DNA from: Bacteroidales bacterium
GTDB taxonomy: Bacteria > Bacteroidota > Bacteroidia > Bacteroidales > UBA932
Length of the DNA stretch: 45,495 bases
Assembly: GCA_017438265.1 (NCBI GenBank)
Contig: JAFRVZ010000075.1
Location: 1 to 45,495 of the forward strand
Reading direction: 5' to 3'
In this document: one piece after another, positions 32,969-44,265 of the stretch
Layout of the letters: each line of letters starts with the position of its first letter
Numbering within the stretch: position 1 is the stretch's first letter
The notes under the pieces: generated by a model
The model's database searches: none
What the model was told of the DNA's origin: nothing
The model's input: only the letters and a program-made list of their open reading frames with translations
Translations under genes and position numbers: made by a program

Positions 32969-33817
32969 TCAGCTTTCTTGTTGTCCCCCCACGAGATCGA
33001 GGATCTCGGAGGTAATCTTCTGCTGGCGTCCCTTGTTGTATTCCAGCGTCAGCTCCTGCAGGACCTTGTCGCCGTTGTCGGTCGCGGTCTGCATCGCGAC
33101 CGTGCGCGCGGCGTGCTCCGCAGCGGCCGAATCCAGCAGGACGGCATAGATCTTCAGGTTCAGCACCTTCGGCACCAGCGCCGCCAGCACTTCCTCCCGC
33201 GCGGGCTCGACGATCGGCGCATCCGCCGCTTCCGCCTCCTGCGCCTGCACACCGAGCGCCATCGGCAGGTACGGCTCGCGCGTCACCTTCTGGGAGGCCG
33301 AGGAAACGAAATGGTTCCAGATCAGCTCTACGCTTTCATACTCCCCCCGCTCGAATCCGGCGCGCAGCGACTCGGCCAGCGCTTTCGCACCGTCGTACTC
33401 CGGCTTTCCGGAAAGCCGGGTCAGGTCCTGCGGCGAAGGATAGCCTGCCTTCGCCATCGCGTCCGCCATCCGGCGGCCCACGGAAATCACGACGACCTGG
33501 CGGCCCTGCGCGGCGAGCTCCCGGACGCGGGCCCGCGCCTCCCGGATCACGTTGGCGTTGAAACCGCCGCAGAGGGAGGAGTTGGAGGCGAAGGCGACGA
33601 GGACCGTCTTCCCGCCGGAGGCGCGGGACGCGGCGGCGGGAAGACCGCCGACCCCGGCGAGGATGCTGCGCAGCCCCTGCTCGTAGGGAAGCAGGTTCTC
33701 GATGGCCGACTGGGCCTTCCGCAGCTTGGCGGAGGCCACGAGCTTCATCGCCGATGTAATCTTCAGCGTGCTCCGGACCGAACCGATCCTTCCCTTGATT
33801 TCCTTGAGGCTGGGCAT
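32969..33817 (-). CDS. atpG: ATP synthase F1 subunit gamma
   Basis: Central rotor shaft of F1, 282 aa. The N-terminus MPSLKEIKGRIGSVRSTLKIT and the downstream TSAMKLVASAKLRKAQ are strongly conserved in gamma. The C-terminal helix ends TLEYNKGRQQKITSEILDLVGG, also a hallmark (read as YNKGRQQKITSEILDL). Together these two helices form the coiled coil inside the alpha-beta ring. It is the last gene of the atp operon, 10 bp after atpA. Downstream is the S41 gene after a 96 bp gap without an obvious strong terminator. Confidence 0.97.
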   Translation of the reverse strand: MPSLKEIKGRIGSVRSTLKITSAMKLVASAKLRKAQSAIENLLPYEQGLRSILAGVGGLPAAASRASGGKTVLVAFASNSSLCGGFNANVIREARARVRELAAQGRQVVVISVGRRMADAMAKAGYPSPQDLTRLSGKPEYDGAKALAESLRAGFERGEYESVELIWNHFVSSASQKVTREPYLPMALGVQAQEAEAADAPIVEPAREEVLAALVPKVLNLKIYAVLLDSAAAEHAARTVAMQTATDNGDKVLQELTLEYNKGRQQKITSEILDLVGGQQES

Positions 33818-33827
33818 GGCGTCTGCT

Positions 33828-35401
<1,574 letters not shown>

Positions 35402-35402
<1 letters not shown>

Positions 35403-35881
35403 TACACGATTCGGTTATTCTTTTCTATAAACTGGCGCCGGATCAGCTCGATCTGGCGCGCGACGCTCGCGTCGAGCATCAGGTCGTCGACAGTGAAGAC
35501 GAAGCCGCCGACGAGCGCCGGATCGACTTCACAGACCATCTTGACTTCGCATCCGGTCCGGGCGCGGACCAGGTCCGCGAGCCGGGCTTCGAGGGTCGGG
35601 ACGGGGACGGCCGTCTTCAGGCGGGCGATCTTGATGCCGGCGGACCGGTAGTAGAGGTCTACGAAATCCTGGAGGATGAACTTCAGGAGGTCCGTGCGGC
35701 GGTTCTCGATCAGCAGGGAGACGAAGCGCTGCAGCTCAGGCTCCAGGCGCATCCCCTTCAGCGAGTCCGGATCGGCCAGCAGGCGCTCCACCTGGGCGCA
35801 GACCTCCGCCGCGCGGCCCGTCGAGGCCGTGTAGCGGTACAGCGCGGTGGCGTACCGGGAGGCTATGATCCCCGCATTCAC
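35402..35881 (-). CDS. atpH: ATP synthase F1 subunit delta
   Basis: Peripheral-stalk subunit (OSCP homologue), 159 aa, linking the b subunits to the top of F1. The helical N-terminal half begins [13 protein letters not shown], matching the family's YA-x-AL-Y opening. The C-terminal part has a strand-helix motif around [22 protein letters not shown], which is the conserved delta signature (seen as [11 protein letters not shown] and LDASVARQ). Its start overlaps atpF's stop by 4 bp (ATGA) and its stop shares one base with the atpA start (TAATG), so translation of the three genes is probably coupled. Confidence 0.93.
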
Positions 35882-36390
35882 GACGGATTCTCCGATTTAC
35901 GTTCCGTGGCCTCGTCCAGGAGGCGGTCAATCAGCCGGATCTGCTCCCGGTCGTCCGAGAGGTCCTTGCGGAGGACTTTCTCCGCAACTTCCATCGACAG
36001 GACGGCAACCTGGCGGCGGATGTCGCGCATCGCGTTCTCGCGCTCGGCAGCAATCCGCTCCCGCGCGCCGGCGATGAGTTTCTCCGCCTCGGCGGAGGCC
36101 TGCGCCTTCGCGTCGGCGATCATCGCGTCGCGCGCCTCGGACGCCTCGCGCAGCAGTGCGGCCTGCTCCCGCCGGGCCTCGTCGATCATCCGTTGCTGCT
36201 CCTGCGCGATGGATGCGAGCTGCGCCCGGGCCTCGTCGGCCTCGCGCAGGCTTTCTCGGATCTTCTCGCTGCGCGCCTTGACCATGCCGGAAATCATCGG
36301 GAACCCGAATTTCGCCAGCAGGAAGAAGACGAGGCCGAAGATCAGCGTCATCCAGACAATCAGTCCGCTGTCAGGAGTAATGAGTGACAT
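35878..36390 (-). CDS. atpF: ATP synthase Fo subunit b
   Basis: Peripheral-stalk subunit of 170 aa. One N-terminal membrane helix (VWMTLIFGLVFFLLAKFGFP) is followed by a long charged helix rich in Ala, Arg and Glu that forms the dimeric stalk (EADEARAQLASIAQEQQRMI). The MSLITPDSGLIVWM start is typical of Bacteroidota b subunits. It is 3 bp downstream of atpE and overlaps atpH. It holds F1 stationary while the c-ring turns. Only one b gene is present, so the stalk is a homodimer. Confidence 0.95.
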   Translation of the reverse strand: MSLITPDSGLIVWMTLIFGLVFFLLAKFGFPMISGMVKARSEKIRESLREADEARAQLASIAQEQQRMIDEARREQAALLREASEARDAMIADAKAQASAEAEKLIAGARERIAAERENAMRDIRRQVAVLSMEVAEKVLRKDLSDDREQIRLIDRLLDEATERKSENPS

Positions 36391-36393
36391 GGC

Positions 36394-36648
36394 TTAACGG
36401 AAGAGGGTCAGCAGACAGACGATGACGGCGAAGAGGCAGACACCCTCGATCAGGGCGCCCACGATGATGGCGGTCGTACGGAGGCCGCCGGCGATTTCCG
36501 GCTGGCGGGCGGAGGCTTCCATCACGTAACGGGCGAGTTTGCCGATACCGAATGCGGCCGCGAAGGCGACGGCGGCGGCACCGATGGCGCCGGCGGCTTT
36601 CGGAAGCGCTGCGGCCATCGTGGCCTGGAGTAAAGTAAAGAGTACCAT
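36394..36648 (-). CDS. atpE: ATP synthase Fo subunit c
   Basis: Ring subunit of 84 aa with two membrane helices joined by the polar loop ARQP. The ion-binding carboxylate is Glu68 in helix 2 (IIVGALIEGVCLF). The helix-1 Gln and the Ser/Thr after the Glu that mark sodium-binding rings are not seen (helix 1 is IGAAAVAFAAAFGIGKLA; Glu is followed by Gly). By that rule the ring is a proton type; this is inference from sequence. The gene lies 29 bp after atpB and 3 bp before atpF. Confidence 0.95.
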   Translation of the reverse strand: MVLFTLLQATMAAALPKAAGAIGAAAVAFAAAFGIGKLARYVMEASARQPEIAGGLRTTAIIVGALIEGVCLFAVIVCLLTLFR

Positions 36649-36677
36649 AAGACGTTTATTTTAAACAGTTATAAAAA

Positions 36678-37717
36678 TCATTCAGCTTCGGGTTCCTGAT
36701 GGGCCAGTCCGATGAAGACGGACGAGAGCATCGTAAATACGTACGCCTGGATAAAGGCCACGAGGAACTCGAGGCAGTCCAGGAAGATGCCGAACAGCAC
36801 GGCGACCAGGCCCAGCGAACCGTTGAGCAGCGGGCCGAGTTCGGCGGTCAGGAAAATAATCGCGACGGCGCAGAGGATCATGATGTGGCCGGCGAGCATG
36901 TTCGCAAAGAGTCGGACCATCAGCGAGAAGGGTTTCGTGAACATCCCGAGGATCTCGATGAGGGGCATGATCGGAAGCGGCGCCTTCAGGAAAATCGGCA
37001 CGTCCGGCCAGAAAATGTCCTTGTAGTAGTGCCTGTTGCCGAAGAGGTTCACCATGAGGAACGTAAACATCGCCAGGACGAGGGTCACGGCGATGTTGCC
37101 GGTCACGTTCGCGCCGCCCGGGAAGAACGGCACGATGCCCAGCAGGTTGTTGATCAGGATGAAGAAGAACACGGTCAGCAGGTAGGGCGCGTATTTCTCG
37201 TAGTCCTTGCCCACGGCGTCCTTGATCACGTCGTCCGTAATCGACGCCACCAGCATCTCGACGAGGCCCGGCACGCCCGTCGGCGCCTCTTCCAGCGCAT
37301 CGTGCTTCCGGTACCAGCGCGCGGTGGAAAGGATCAGGATCACGACGAGCAGGCTGCCCACCATCAGGCCGAGCACGTTCTTGGTGATGGAGAGGTCGAA
37401 GGGACGGATCTCGCTGCCGTCGGCGCCGGTCTCGACCACCTTGCCTTCGTATTTGCTCCCCGCAGGAGCGATGTGGAAGCCCCTGTACTCCCCTTCCTTG
37501 AGCTTCGAGGAGAGGAAGCACTGCCAGCCGGACGTCCTGCTGTGGACGATGACGGGGAGCGGGATGCTGACGGGCCTGCCCTTGATTTCCGTGATGTGCC
37601 ATTCGTAGGCGTCGCCGATGTGGCCGAAGATGAAGGACTGCATATCGAACTCCTCCTCCGCCCGCAGGGAGAGGGGAAGCAGCGCGAGCAGCGCAGCGAA
37701 TATGAGCCTCAGCTTCT

Positions 37718-37721
<4 letters not shown>
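36678..37721 (-). CDS. atpB: ATP synthase Fo subunit a with N-terminal signal and periplasmic extension
   Basis: Stator channel subunit of 347 aa. The first 22 residues form a cleavable-looking signal peptide (RLIFAALLALLPLSLRAEE). About 100 residues of extracytoplasmic domain follow before the first core membrane helix; Bacteroidota AtpB proteins often have this, and other phyla usually do not. The core contains the essential Arg in LMVRLFANMLAGHIMI and the C-terminal EFLVAFIQAYVFTMLSSVFIG (seen as LEFLVAFIQAYVF). It forms the two half-channels for ions against the c-ring. It overlaps atpC by 4 bp (ATGA). Confidence 0.95.
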
Positions 37722-39510
<1,789 letters not shown>

Positions 39511-39514
39511 CTAA

Positions 39515-39522
39515 CAAAGATA
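39515..39522 (-). promoter_or_regulatory. Promoter -7 element for the atp operon
   Basis: Minus-strand TATCTTTG matches TAnnTTTG, about 43 bp upstream of the atpD ATG at 39471. At the expected -33 position there is only a degenerate TTTA. A long dyad (39548-39586) lies immediately upstream. Confidence 0.6.
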
Positions 39523-39547
39523 GTGAATTTTGCTGTCATAAAGCAGA

Positions 39548-39586
39548 CGCTGCAAAAGCAATTTTAATAAAATTGCTTTTGCAGCG
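39548..39586. repeat. Perfect 39 bp dyad upstream of the atp promoter
   Basis: CGCTGCAAAAGCAATTTTA, a single central A, and the exact reverse complement of the first half. It lies between the DUF2490 gene stop at 39624 and the atpD promoter. The AAAAGC...GCTTTT core could act as a terminator in both directions, though the stem is AT-rich; it could equally be a binding site for a dimeric regulator. Confidence 0.85.
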
Positions 39587-39623
39587 GATAGCTTCCTTCG
39601 CTTCTTTCTGCGATACAAACGCC

Positions 39624-40418
39624 CTAGAAGGAGAAAATGTAGCCGATGCCGAGGGCGGGGACGAGGGACTGGCGCCACGTGAAGGACTTGAGCTTCGTGC
39701 CGGCCTTGTTCGCATCGATATCCCTTTCGCGGTTATAATCGACGAGCACGTACAGGTCGAGTGCGTGACGCGGGGAGAGACTCCACTCGGCCCCGAGGGA
39801 CCCGCGGACGCGGTTGACGTACACGGACCTGTAGCCGAGGAACTGATAATCGGAATACGCCATCGCCGTGGGGTTCCAGGTCGCCGAGAAGGACGGATCG
39901 TTCAGCGTGTTGCGGAGCTCGACGAAGGCGTAGGGCTCGAACGCATACCAGCCCTTGTACGCCAGCTTCAGGCGGGACTTGAGCATCAGGCTGTTCCGGA
40001 CGGACTGGAAACGGTTGAACTCGTCCGCGCGGTGGGTCAGGCGGAGCATCTCGCGGAGGGCGAGGTTCCAGTCGCCGAAACGGTGGCTGAAGGTCAGGTG
40101 GGCGTCGGCGCGGTGGCGGGGCTCCCAGGCGGAGGACGTCTGCCGGTAGAAAAAGGTGTAGCCGACGCCGCCCTTGAGCCATTCGTTGAACTTGTAGGTC
40201 AGGGCGAGGCCTGCCTGGTGGCGGTCGATGCGGGAGAGGTTGTCCTGCGTGCGGAGCTCGTACTTCATTTCCAGGTCGAGCCCGGGCGCGACCGCATATT
40301 CCAGGGCCAGCGACGTGCGGGTACGGAAGTCCGTTTCGAGCGGCTCCAGCGTCCCTTGGGCGGCAGCGCCGGCCGGGAGGGCCAGGAGCAGCACCGCCAG
40401 GTATAATAGCTTCTTCAT
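39624..40418 (-). CDS. DUF2490 outer-membrane beta-barrel protein
   Basis: Exported protein of 264 aa. ATG 40418 gives the signal peptide MKKLLYLAVLLLALPAGAAAQ region (ends PAGAAAQ). The mature part is a run of alternating amphipathic strands with charged turns (LALTYKFNEWLKGGVGYTFF, VNRVRGSLGAEWSLS), ending in the aromatic YIFSF, as for outer-membrane barrels. This fits the DUF2490 family, whose function is unknown. It lies 13 bp after the DUF4956 gene and is last in a four-gene operon with VTC-like and YD-repeat proteins. Possible roles are a pore or an anchor for surface polymer. Confidence 0.8.
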   Translation of the reverse strand: MKKLLYLAVLLLALPAGAAAQGTLEPLETDFRTRTSLALEYAVAPGLDLEMKYELRTQDNLSRIDRHQAGLALTYKFNEWLKGGVGYTFFYRQTSSAWEPRHRADAHLTFSHRFGDWNLALREMLRLTHRADEFNRFQSVRNSLMLKSRLKLAYKGWYAFEPYAFVELRNTLNDPSFSATWNPTAMAYSDYQFLGYRSVYVNRVRGSLGAEWSLSPRHALDLYVLVDYNRERDIDANKAGTKLKSFTWRQSLVPALGIGYIFSF

Positions 40419-40431
40419 GCCTTGTCCGTTT

Positions 40432-41199
40432 CTACTGTTCCGCATAATCGCGTGCGCGGGTGATCTGTTCGATGGTCGCCGACTGTCCCTTGTCGAGCGT
40501 GTAGGTAACTTTGATGAATGCGGCGTCCTTGAGGAAGTCCACGTGTCCGATATCGACGGAGTCGATCTTGAACCCCAGCCGTTTCTCCAGGTCCGCGACC
40601 AACTCCGCCCGGCGCTCCGGGACGATGAGCTCGATCCGGTCGTAGAGGACGAGTTTGGTCGAGGTGTTCTTGACGAGGATGTTGTTTTCGAGCACCCAGA
40701 TCAGGCAGATGACGAGCAGGTTCGACAGGGCGAGCACGCCGAGGCTGCCGGGGCTCAGGGCGTAGTGGGGGGCGTCGGAGAAGGCGCCGACCATCTTGAA
40801 CAGGGGCGTGAGGCCGTTCACGGCGGCGACGGCGATGATGACGAAGAGGTAGGTCATCTCGCGGATCGGGACGGTCTCCGTGCGGTAGCGGATCACGCCG
40901 AAGATGGCAAAGAGGCCGAGGGTCAGGCCGATGCCGACCTCGGCGTTGCCCATCATATAGAGGAGCAGCAGCATCGCGGAGGAGAACACCATGAAGGTGA
41001 AGTAATAGTCGCGGCGGCGGCTCTTGCGGTAATAGAAGCAGTGCACGAGAACCCAGCATACCAGCAGGTTCAGCAGGAAGCGGAGGGCCAGCTCCGTGAT
41101 GCTCTGGCCCGTGGTCATCATCGCATCCGTGATGGTCTGCACGTCAAGGACATCCTCGTCAAGCGCAAAGGAGTCCAGTTGTTGATCGATTCCTATCAT
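40432..41199 (-). CDS. DUF4956 inner-membrane protein
   Basis: Membrane protein of 255 aa with about four helices (residues about 38-160) and a soluble C-terminal domain of about 80 residues. The conserved core LFAIFGVIRYRTETVPIREM lies at the end of a helix and is diagnostic of DUF4956. The family is known to sit beside VTC-domain proteins in many bacteria; its activity is unknown. Its ATG overlaps the VTC gene stop by 4 bp, so the two are probably made together. A role in membrane translocation or regulation of the VTC product is inference. Confidence 0.88.
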   Translation of the reverse strand: MIGIDQQLDSFALDEDVLDVQTITDAMMTTGQSITELALRFLLNLLVCWVLVHCFYYRKSRRRDYYFTFMVFSSAMLLLLYMMGNAEVGIGLTLGLFAIFGVIRYRTETVPIREMTYLFVIIAVAAVNGLTPLFKMVGAFSDAPHYALSPGSLGVLALSNLLVICLIWVLENNILVKNTSTKLVLYDRIELIVPERRAELVADLEKRLGFKIDSVDIGHVDFLKDAAFIKVTYTLDKGQSATIEQITRARDYAEQ

Positions 41200-41981
41200 G
41201 ATCGTTCCGTAAGTTTGTTTTTCATCTGTTTCTCAATGTCCCGGACCCGTTCCCTGAACCGGCCGGCCCGGATTTCCGGGTCCGTCAGGGTCAGTCCTAC
41301 GCAATATTTGCTGACGCGGACCGGCTTCACCCGGTAGTCGAGCAGGATGCCTTTCATCCGGCTTTCGGTCCGGCCGTCCTGCTTGATCTCGATAACTACC
41401 CCGTCCTTCAGGCTGGCCTCGCGGCCGTTGCGCGGATTGACGAACGCGATTCCGCAGTCGATGGTCAGCCGCTCCGTCTTCTCCGGATTCACGAGCGTGA
41501 TCCGGCGGAAGGAGGTCTCCAGGGCCGGGCTCAGCTGCGACGCAGCGAAGGCTGAATGGCGCTCCAGGTAGTCGCAGGCGGCCGCGTCGGCGGCGAAATC
41601 CCGGAAGGCGCCGGCAGGGATTTCCATGCGCTTTTTCTTCGTGCGGCCGTGGTTGTTTTTGCACTTGACCTCCAGGAACGCAAGCCCGGAACTGACATAG
41701 GAGCGCGTCCGGACCTTCTGGCGGGTCATCCGCCCGTTGCGGTGGTCCAGGAACATCCGGTGGTCCGCGGTGTCGTAGTAGACGGAATCATAGGGACTGA
41801 CCATCGAACCCTCCGTCACGAGCGCCCGGTAGCCGCTCCGGCAGGCATCCCGGAGGATGTCCGCGAGCGTCTCCTCATCCGTCAGGTACTTGGCGTCGAT
41901 GCGGTTCATCAGCCGGATCGCGTCCATCTCCTCCAGGAAAATCGGCTCGAAGGGCGGCAGGTCAGGCATCTTCGCTGACAT
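41196..41981 (-). CDS. VTC-domain polyphosphate polymerase-like protein
   Basis: Soluble protein of about 261 aa (from Met at 41981; Met at 41969 is equally possible) of the VTC/triphosphate-tunnel family. In yeast, Vtc4 makes polyphosphate from ATP inside a tunnel lined by basic residues. Matching features here are RIDAKYL near the N-terminus, TRQKVRTRSYV with its RxR pair, FLEVKCKNNHGRTKKKRM with ExKxK, and VVIEIKQDG late in the protein. No membrane helix or SPX domain. It overlaps the YD-repeat gene upstream and the DUF4956 gene downstream. Activity as a polymerase is plausible but bacterial members are little studied. Confidence 0.85.
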   Translation of the reverse strand: MSAKMPDLPPFEPIFLEEMDAIRLMNRIDAKYLTDEETLADILRDACRSGYRALVTEGSMVSPYDSVYYDTADHRMFLDHRNGRMTRQKVRTRSYVSSGLAFLEVKCKNNHGRTKKKRMEIPAGAFRDFAADAAACDYLERHSAFAASQLSPALETSFRRITLVNPEKTERLTIDCGIAFVNPRNGREASLKDGVVIEIKQDGRTESRMKGILLDYRVKPVRVSKYCVGLTLTDPEIRAGRFRERVRDIEKQMKNKLTERS

Positions 41982-42378
41982 ATTCGAACACCTTGACGGA
42001 GCGCAGCTTCCCCTTCGCATCGTAATTGTACTGGGTCTTCCGCTGGTCCAGTTCGTTATATTCATACCGGCGGACGGTATTGAGCCGGTTCTTCCCGTCG
42101 TAGAGCAACTCCCGGGAGACCTTTCCGTCCGGAGCATACTCGTAGCGCCGGCGCCATTTCATCCTGGAATTGCTGTAGTATTCGATCTCCTCGATCTTCC
42201 GCCCGTCGGCGTTGTAGGTCGTCACGTGGTCCAGCACTTTGGAGGTAGATCCGACGGCGGTCGTCCACTCCTTGATCACGAGGTTCTTCCGGTTCGGAAC
42301 CTGGACCGTCTGCGCGGAGGCGGCAAAGGCGGCAAGCAGCAGCGCGGCCGCAGTCAATAGCAATTTCTTCGTCTTCAT
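41962..42378 (-). CDS. Secreted YD-repeat-like protein
   Basis: Exported protein of 138 aa with signal peptide residues 1-22 (LLLTAAALLLAAFAASAQ). The mature part is almost wholly made of about four imperfect repeats of the YD/RHS kind: TTYNADGRKIEEIEYY, YEYAPDGKVSRELLYDGKNR, YEYNELDQRKTQYNYDAKGK. Such repeats form short beta hairpins that bind carbohydrate or build shells in larger proteins; a stand-alone protein this small may act as an adaptor. First gene of the VTC operon, behind a TAnnTTTG promoter. Function unknown. Confidence 0.8.
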   Translation of the reverse strand: MKTKKLLLTAAALLLAAFAASAQTVQVPNRKNLVIKEWTTAVGSTSKVLDHVTTYNADGRKIEEIEYYSNSRMKWRRRYEYAPDGKVSRELLYDGKNRLNTVRRYEYNELDQRKTQYNYDAKGKLRSVKVFEYVSEDA

Positions 42379-42404
42379 CGGATAAGCCGGGATTCTTCCC
42401 GGTA

Positions 42405-42412
42405 CAAAAATA
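42405..42412 (-). promoter_or_regulatory. Promoter -7 element for the YD-repeat/VTC operon
   Basis: Minus-strand TATTTTTG matches TAnnTTTG, 26 bp upstream of the YD-repeat ATG. The -33 position is not well matched. In the same 123 bp divergent gap a small dyad GGCAAAATTCTTGCC (42439-42453) could be an operator serving both directions. Confidence 0.5.
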
Positions 42413-42501
42413 AAAAAAGAATTGTTTGTTTTCAGCTTGGCAAAATTCTTGCCTTATCGAACGACCCGTAAAAAAACGTGTACTGAAAAAAGAGTCGCAT
42501 C

Positions 42502-44226
42502 ATGAAAAAGACGTATTGTATCCTGACCCTGCTGTGCCTGGCGGCGACCGCCTGTGACAGCGACACCCTCCTCCCTTTTGACGCCGACCCCTGGAGCGCA
42601 AACGGCTCCGCTGTCGCAGATGCCGAAGACGACATCACCTCCATCCCGTCCGCCGGCGAAGCCCTCGACGACGAGGACGACATCGGCGGAACCTCCTTCT
42701 CCCGCACCATCCGGATCCATTTCTCCGACGCCGACGGCGCCACCGTCACGGGCGACGGGGACGGCATCGTCTCCGTCGCCGACAACGACGTGACCGCAAC
42801 CAACACCGCCGGCGAGAAGATCCGCTACGAACTAAGCGGCACCGCCGCCGACGGCTTCTTCAAAGTCTACAGCGACAAGAAACAGGCGATCGTCCTGGAC
42901 GGCCTCGACCTCACGAACAAGCGCGGCGCCGCCATCAACAACCAGGGCAAGAAGCGTTGCTTCGTCGTCGTCCAGGGCGGGAACAGGCTCGCCGACGGCC
43001 CCGCCTACACCCTGACCCCCGACGGTGAAGACGAGAAGGCGGCCTTCTTCTCCGAAGGCCAGCTCATCTTCAGCGGCGAGGGCAGCCTCAGCGTCAGCGC
43101 GACCGGCAAGGCCGGCATCACCTCCGACGACTACATCCGCTTCATGGCCGCCCCGACCGTCCGGGTCACCAGCTCCGCCGGCCACGGCATCCGCGGCAAG
43201 GATGCGGTCATCGTCTCCGACGGCGCCCTCTATGCGGAGGTCTCCGCGGACATGAAAAAGGGCGTCTGCTCCGACTCGCTCGTCCGCTTCGACGGCGGCG
43301 CGACCGAGATCCGGGTCACCGGCGGCACCGCCTACGATGACGACGACGCCGAGTACAAGGGTTCCGCCGGTGTGAAAGCGGACCAGCGCTTCGAGATGAA
43401 CGGCGGCAGCCTCAGCGTCACGAACACCGGCACCGGCGGCAAGGGCATCAGCGGCGATGCGCTCGGCATCTTCGCCGGCGGCACCGTCGACGTCTCCGTC
43501 ACCGGCGCCAACTACGGCAAGAGCACTTCCGGCAAGCCCGGCAGCAGCTCCGGCAGCGATGACTCCGTCGCAGCCAAGGGCATCAAGTTCGACGGCGACC
43601 TCTTCTTCACCGGCAGCGCCGTCACGGTCAGCGCGAAGAGCCACGAAGGCATCGAGGCGAAAGGCGTCCTCGCCGTCACGGGCGGTTCCGTCTGCAGCCA
43701 GAGCTCCGACGATGCCATCAACTCCGGCGGGACGATGTCCCTGCGGGGCGGCTATGTCTGCGCCCTCTCGAGCGGCAACGACGGCATCGACGCCAACGGC
43801 AACCTCTTCGTCACCGGCGGCCTCGTCTATGCCTCCTGTGCGGGCACCCCGGAAGTCGCGCTCGACGCCAACACGGAAAAAGGGTATCACCTGTATGTCC
43901 AGGGCGGAACGCTCATCGCGATCGGTGGCCTCGAAGGCAGTTCCAGCCTGACCCAGGACTGCTGGCAGGCCTCCTCCTGGAGCGCCGGCCAATGGTACTC
44001 CCTCGCCGTCGGCTCCGAGACCCTCGCCTTCAGGACCCCCGCCAAGGGCGGCAGCGGCCTTGTCATCTCCGCCGCCTCCGAGCCGGTCCTCAAGTCCGGC
44101 GTCACCGCCTCCGGCGGCACCCCCGTCCCCGGCGGCCTCGTCCTCCTCGGCCCCTCCGTCTCCGGCGGCTCCTCCGTCACCCTCTCCTCCTACACCTCCG
44201 CCGCCGGCGGCCCCGGCAGGAGATAG
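42502..44226 (+). CDS. Beta-helix lipoprotein with DUF4353 carbohydrate-binding-like domain
   Basis: Lipoprotein of 574 aa with lipobox LAATAC (Cys18). The mature part is rich in Gly, Ser and Asp. From about residue 100 to 480 it shows repeated short strands of parallel beta-helix type (SGEGSLSVSATGKAGITSDD, SDDAINSGGTMSLRGGYV). This resembles the DUF4353 family, whose Clostridium member Cthe_2159 binds polygalacturonic acid and has a beta-helix fold. It probably binds polysaccharide on the cell surface. It is divergent from the VTC/DUF4956 operon, a neighbour relationship seen for the family in other bacteria. The stop codon TAG overlaps a 30 bp interspersed repeat by two bases. Confidence 0.85.
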   Translation: MKKTYCILTLLCLAATACDSDTLLPFDADPWSANGSAVADAEDDITSIPSAGEALDDEDDIGGTSFSRTIRIHFSDADGATVTGDGDGIVSVADNDVTATNTAGEKIRYELSGTAADGFFKVYSDKKQAIVLDGLDLTNKRGAAINNQGKKRCFVVVQGGNRLADGPAYTLTPDGEDEKAAFFSEGQLIFSGEGSLSVSATGKAGITSDDYIRFMAAPTVRVTSSAGHGIRGKDAVIVSDGALYAEVSADMKKGVCSDSLVRFDGGATEIRVTGGTAYDDDDAEYKGSAGVKADQRFEMNGGSLSVTNTGTGGKGISGDALGIFAGGTVDVSVTGANYGKSTSGKPGSSSGSDDSVAAKGIKFDGDLFFTGSAVTVSAKSHEGIEAKGVLAVTGGSVCSQSSDDAINSGGTMSLRGGYVCALSSGNDGIDANGNLFVTGGLVYASCAGTPEVALDANTEKGYHLYVQGGTLIAIGGLEGSSSLTQDCWQASSWSAGQWYSLAVGSETLAFRTPAKGGSGLVISAASEPVLKSGVTASGGTPVPGGLVLLGPSVSGGSSVTLSSYTSAAGGPGRR

Positions 44227-44254
44227 ATTCCTTCGCTCCGCTCGGAATGACAGG
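44225..44254 (-). repeat. Interspersed 30 bp repeat, second copy
   Basis: Reverse-orientation match to 23728-23757 over 30 bp with one substitution (core ATTCCGAGCGGAGCGAAGGA on the minus strand). It begins within the stop codon of the beta-helix gene and ends 11 bp before the stop of the convergent membrane-protein gene. Confidence 0.8.
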
Positions 44255-44265
44255 GCCTGCCGCCG

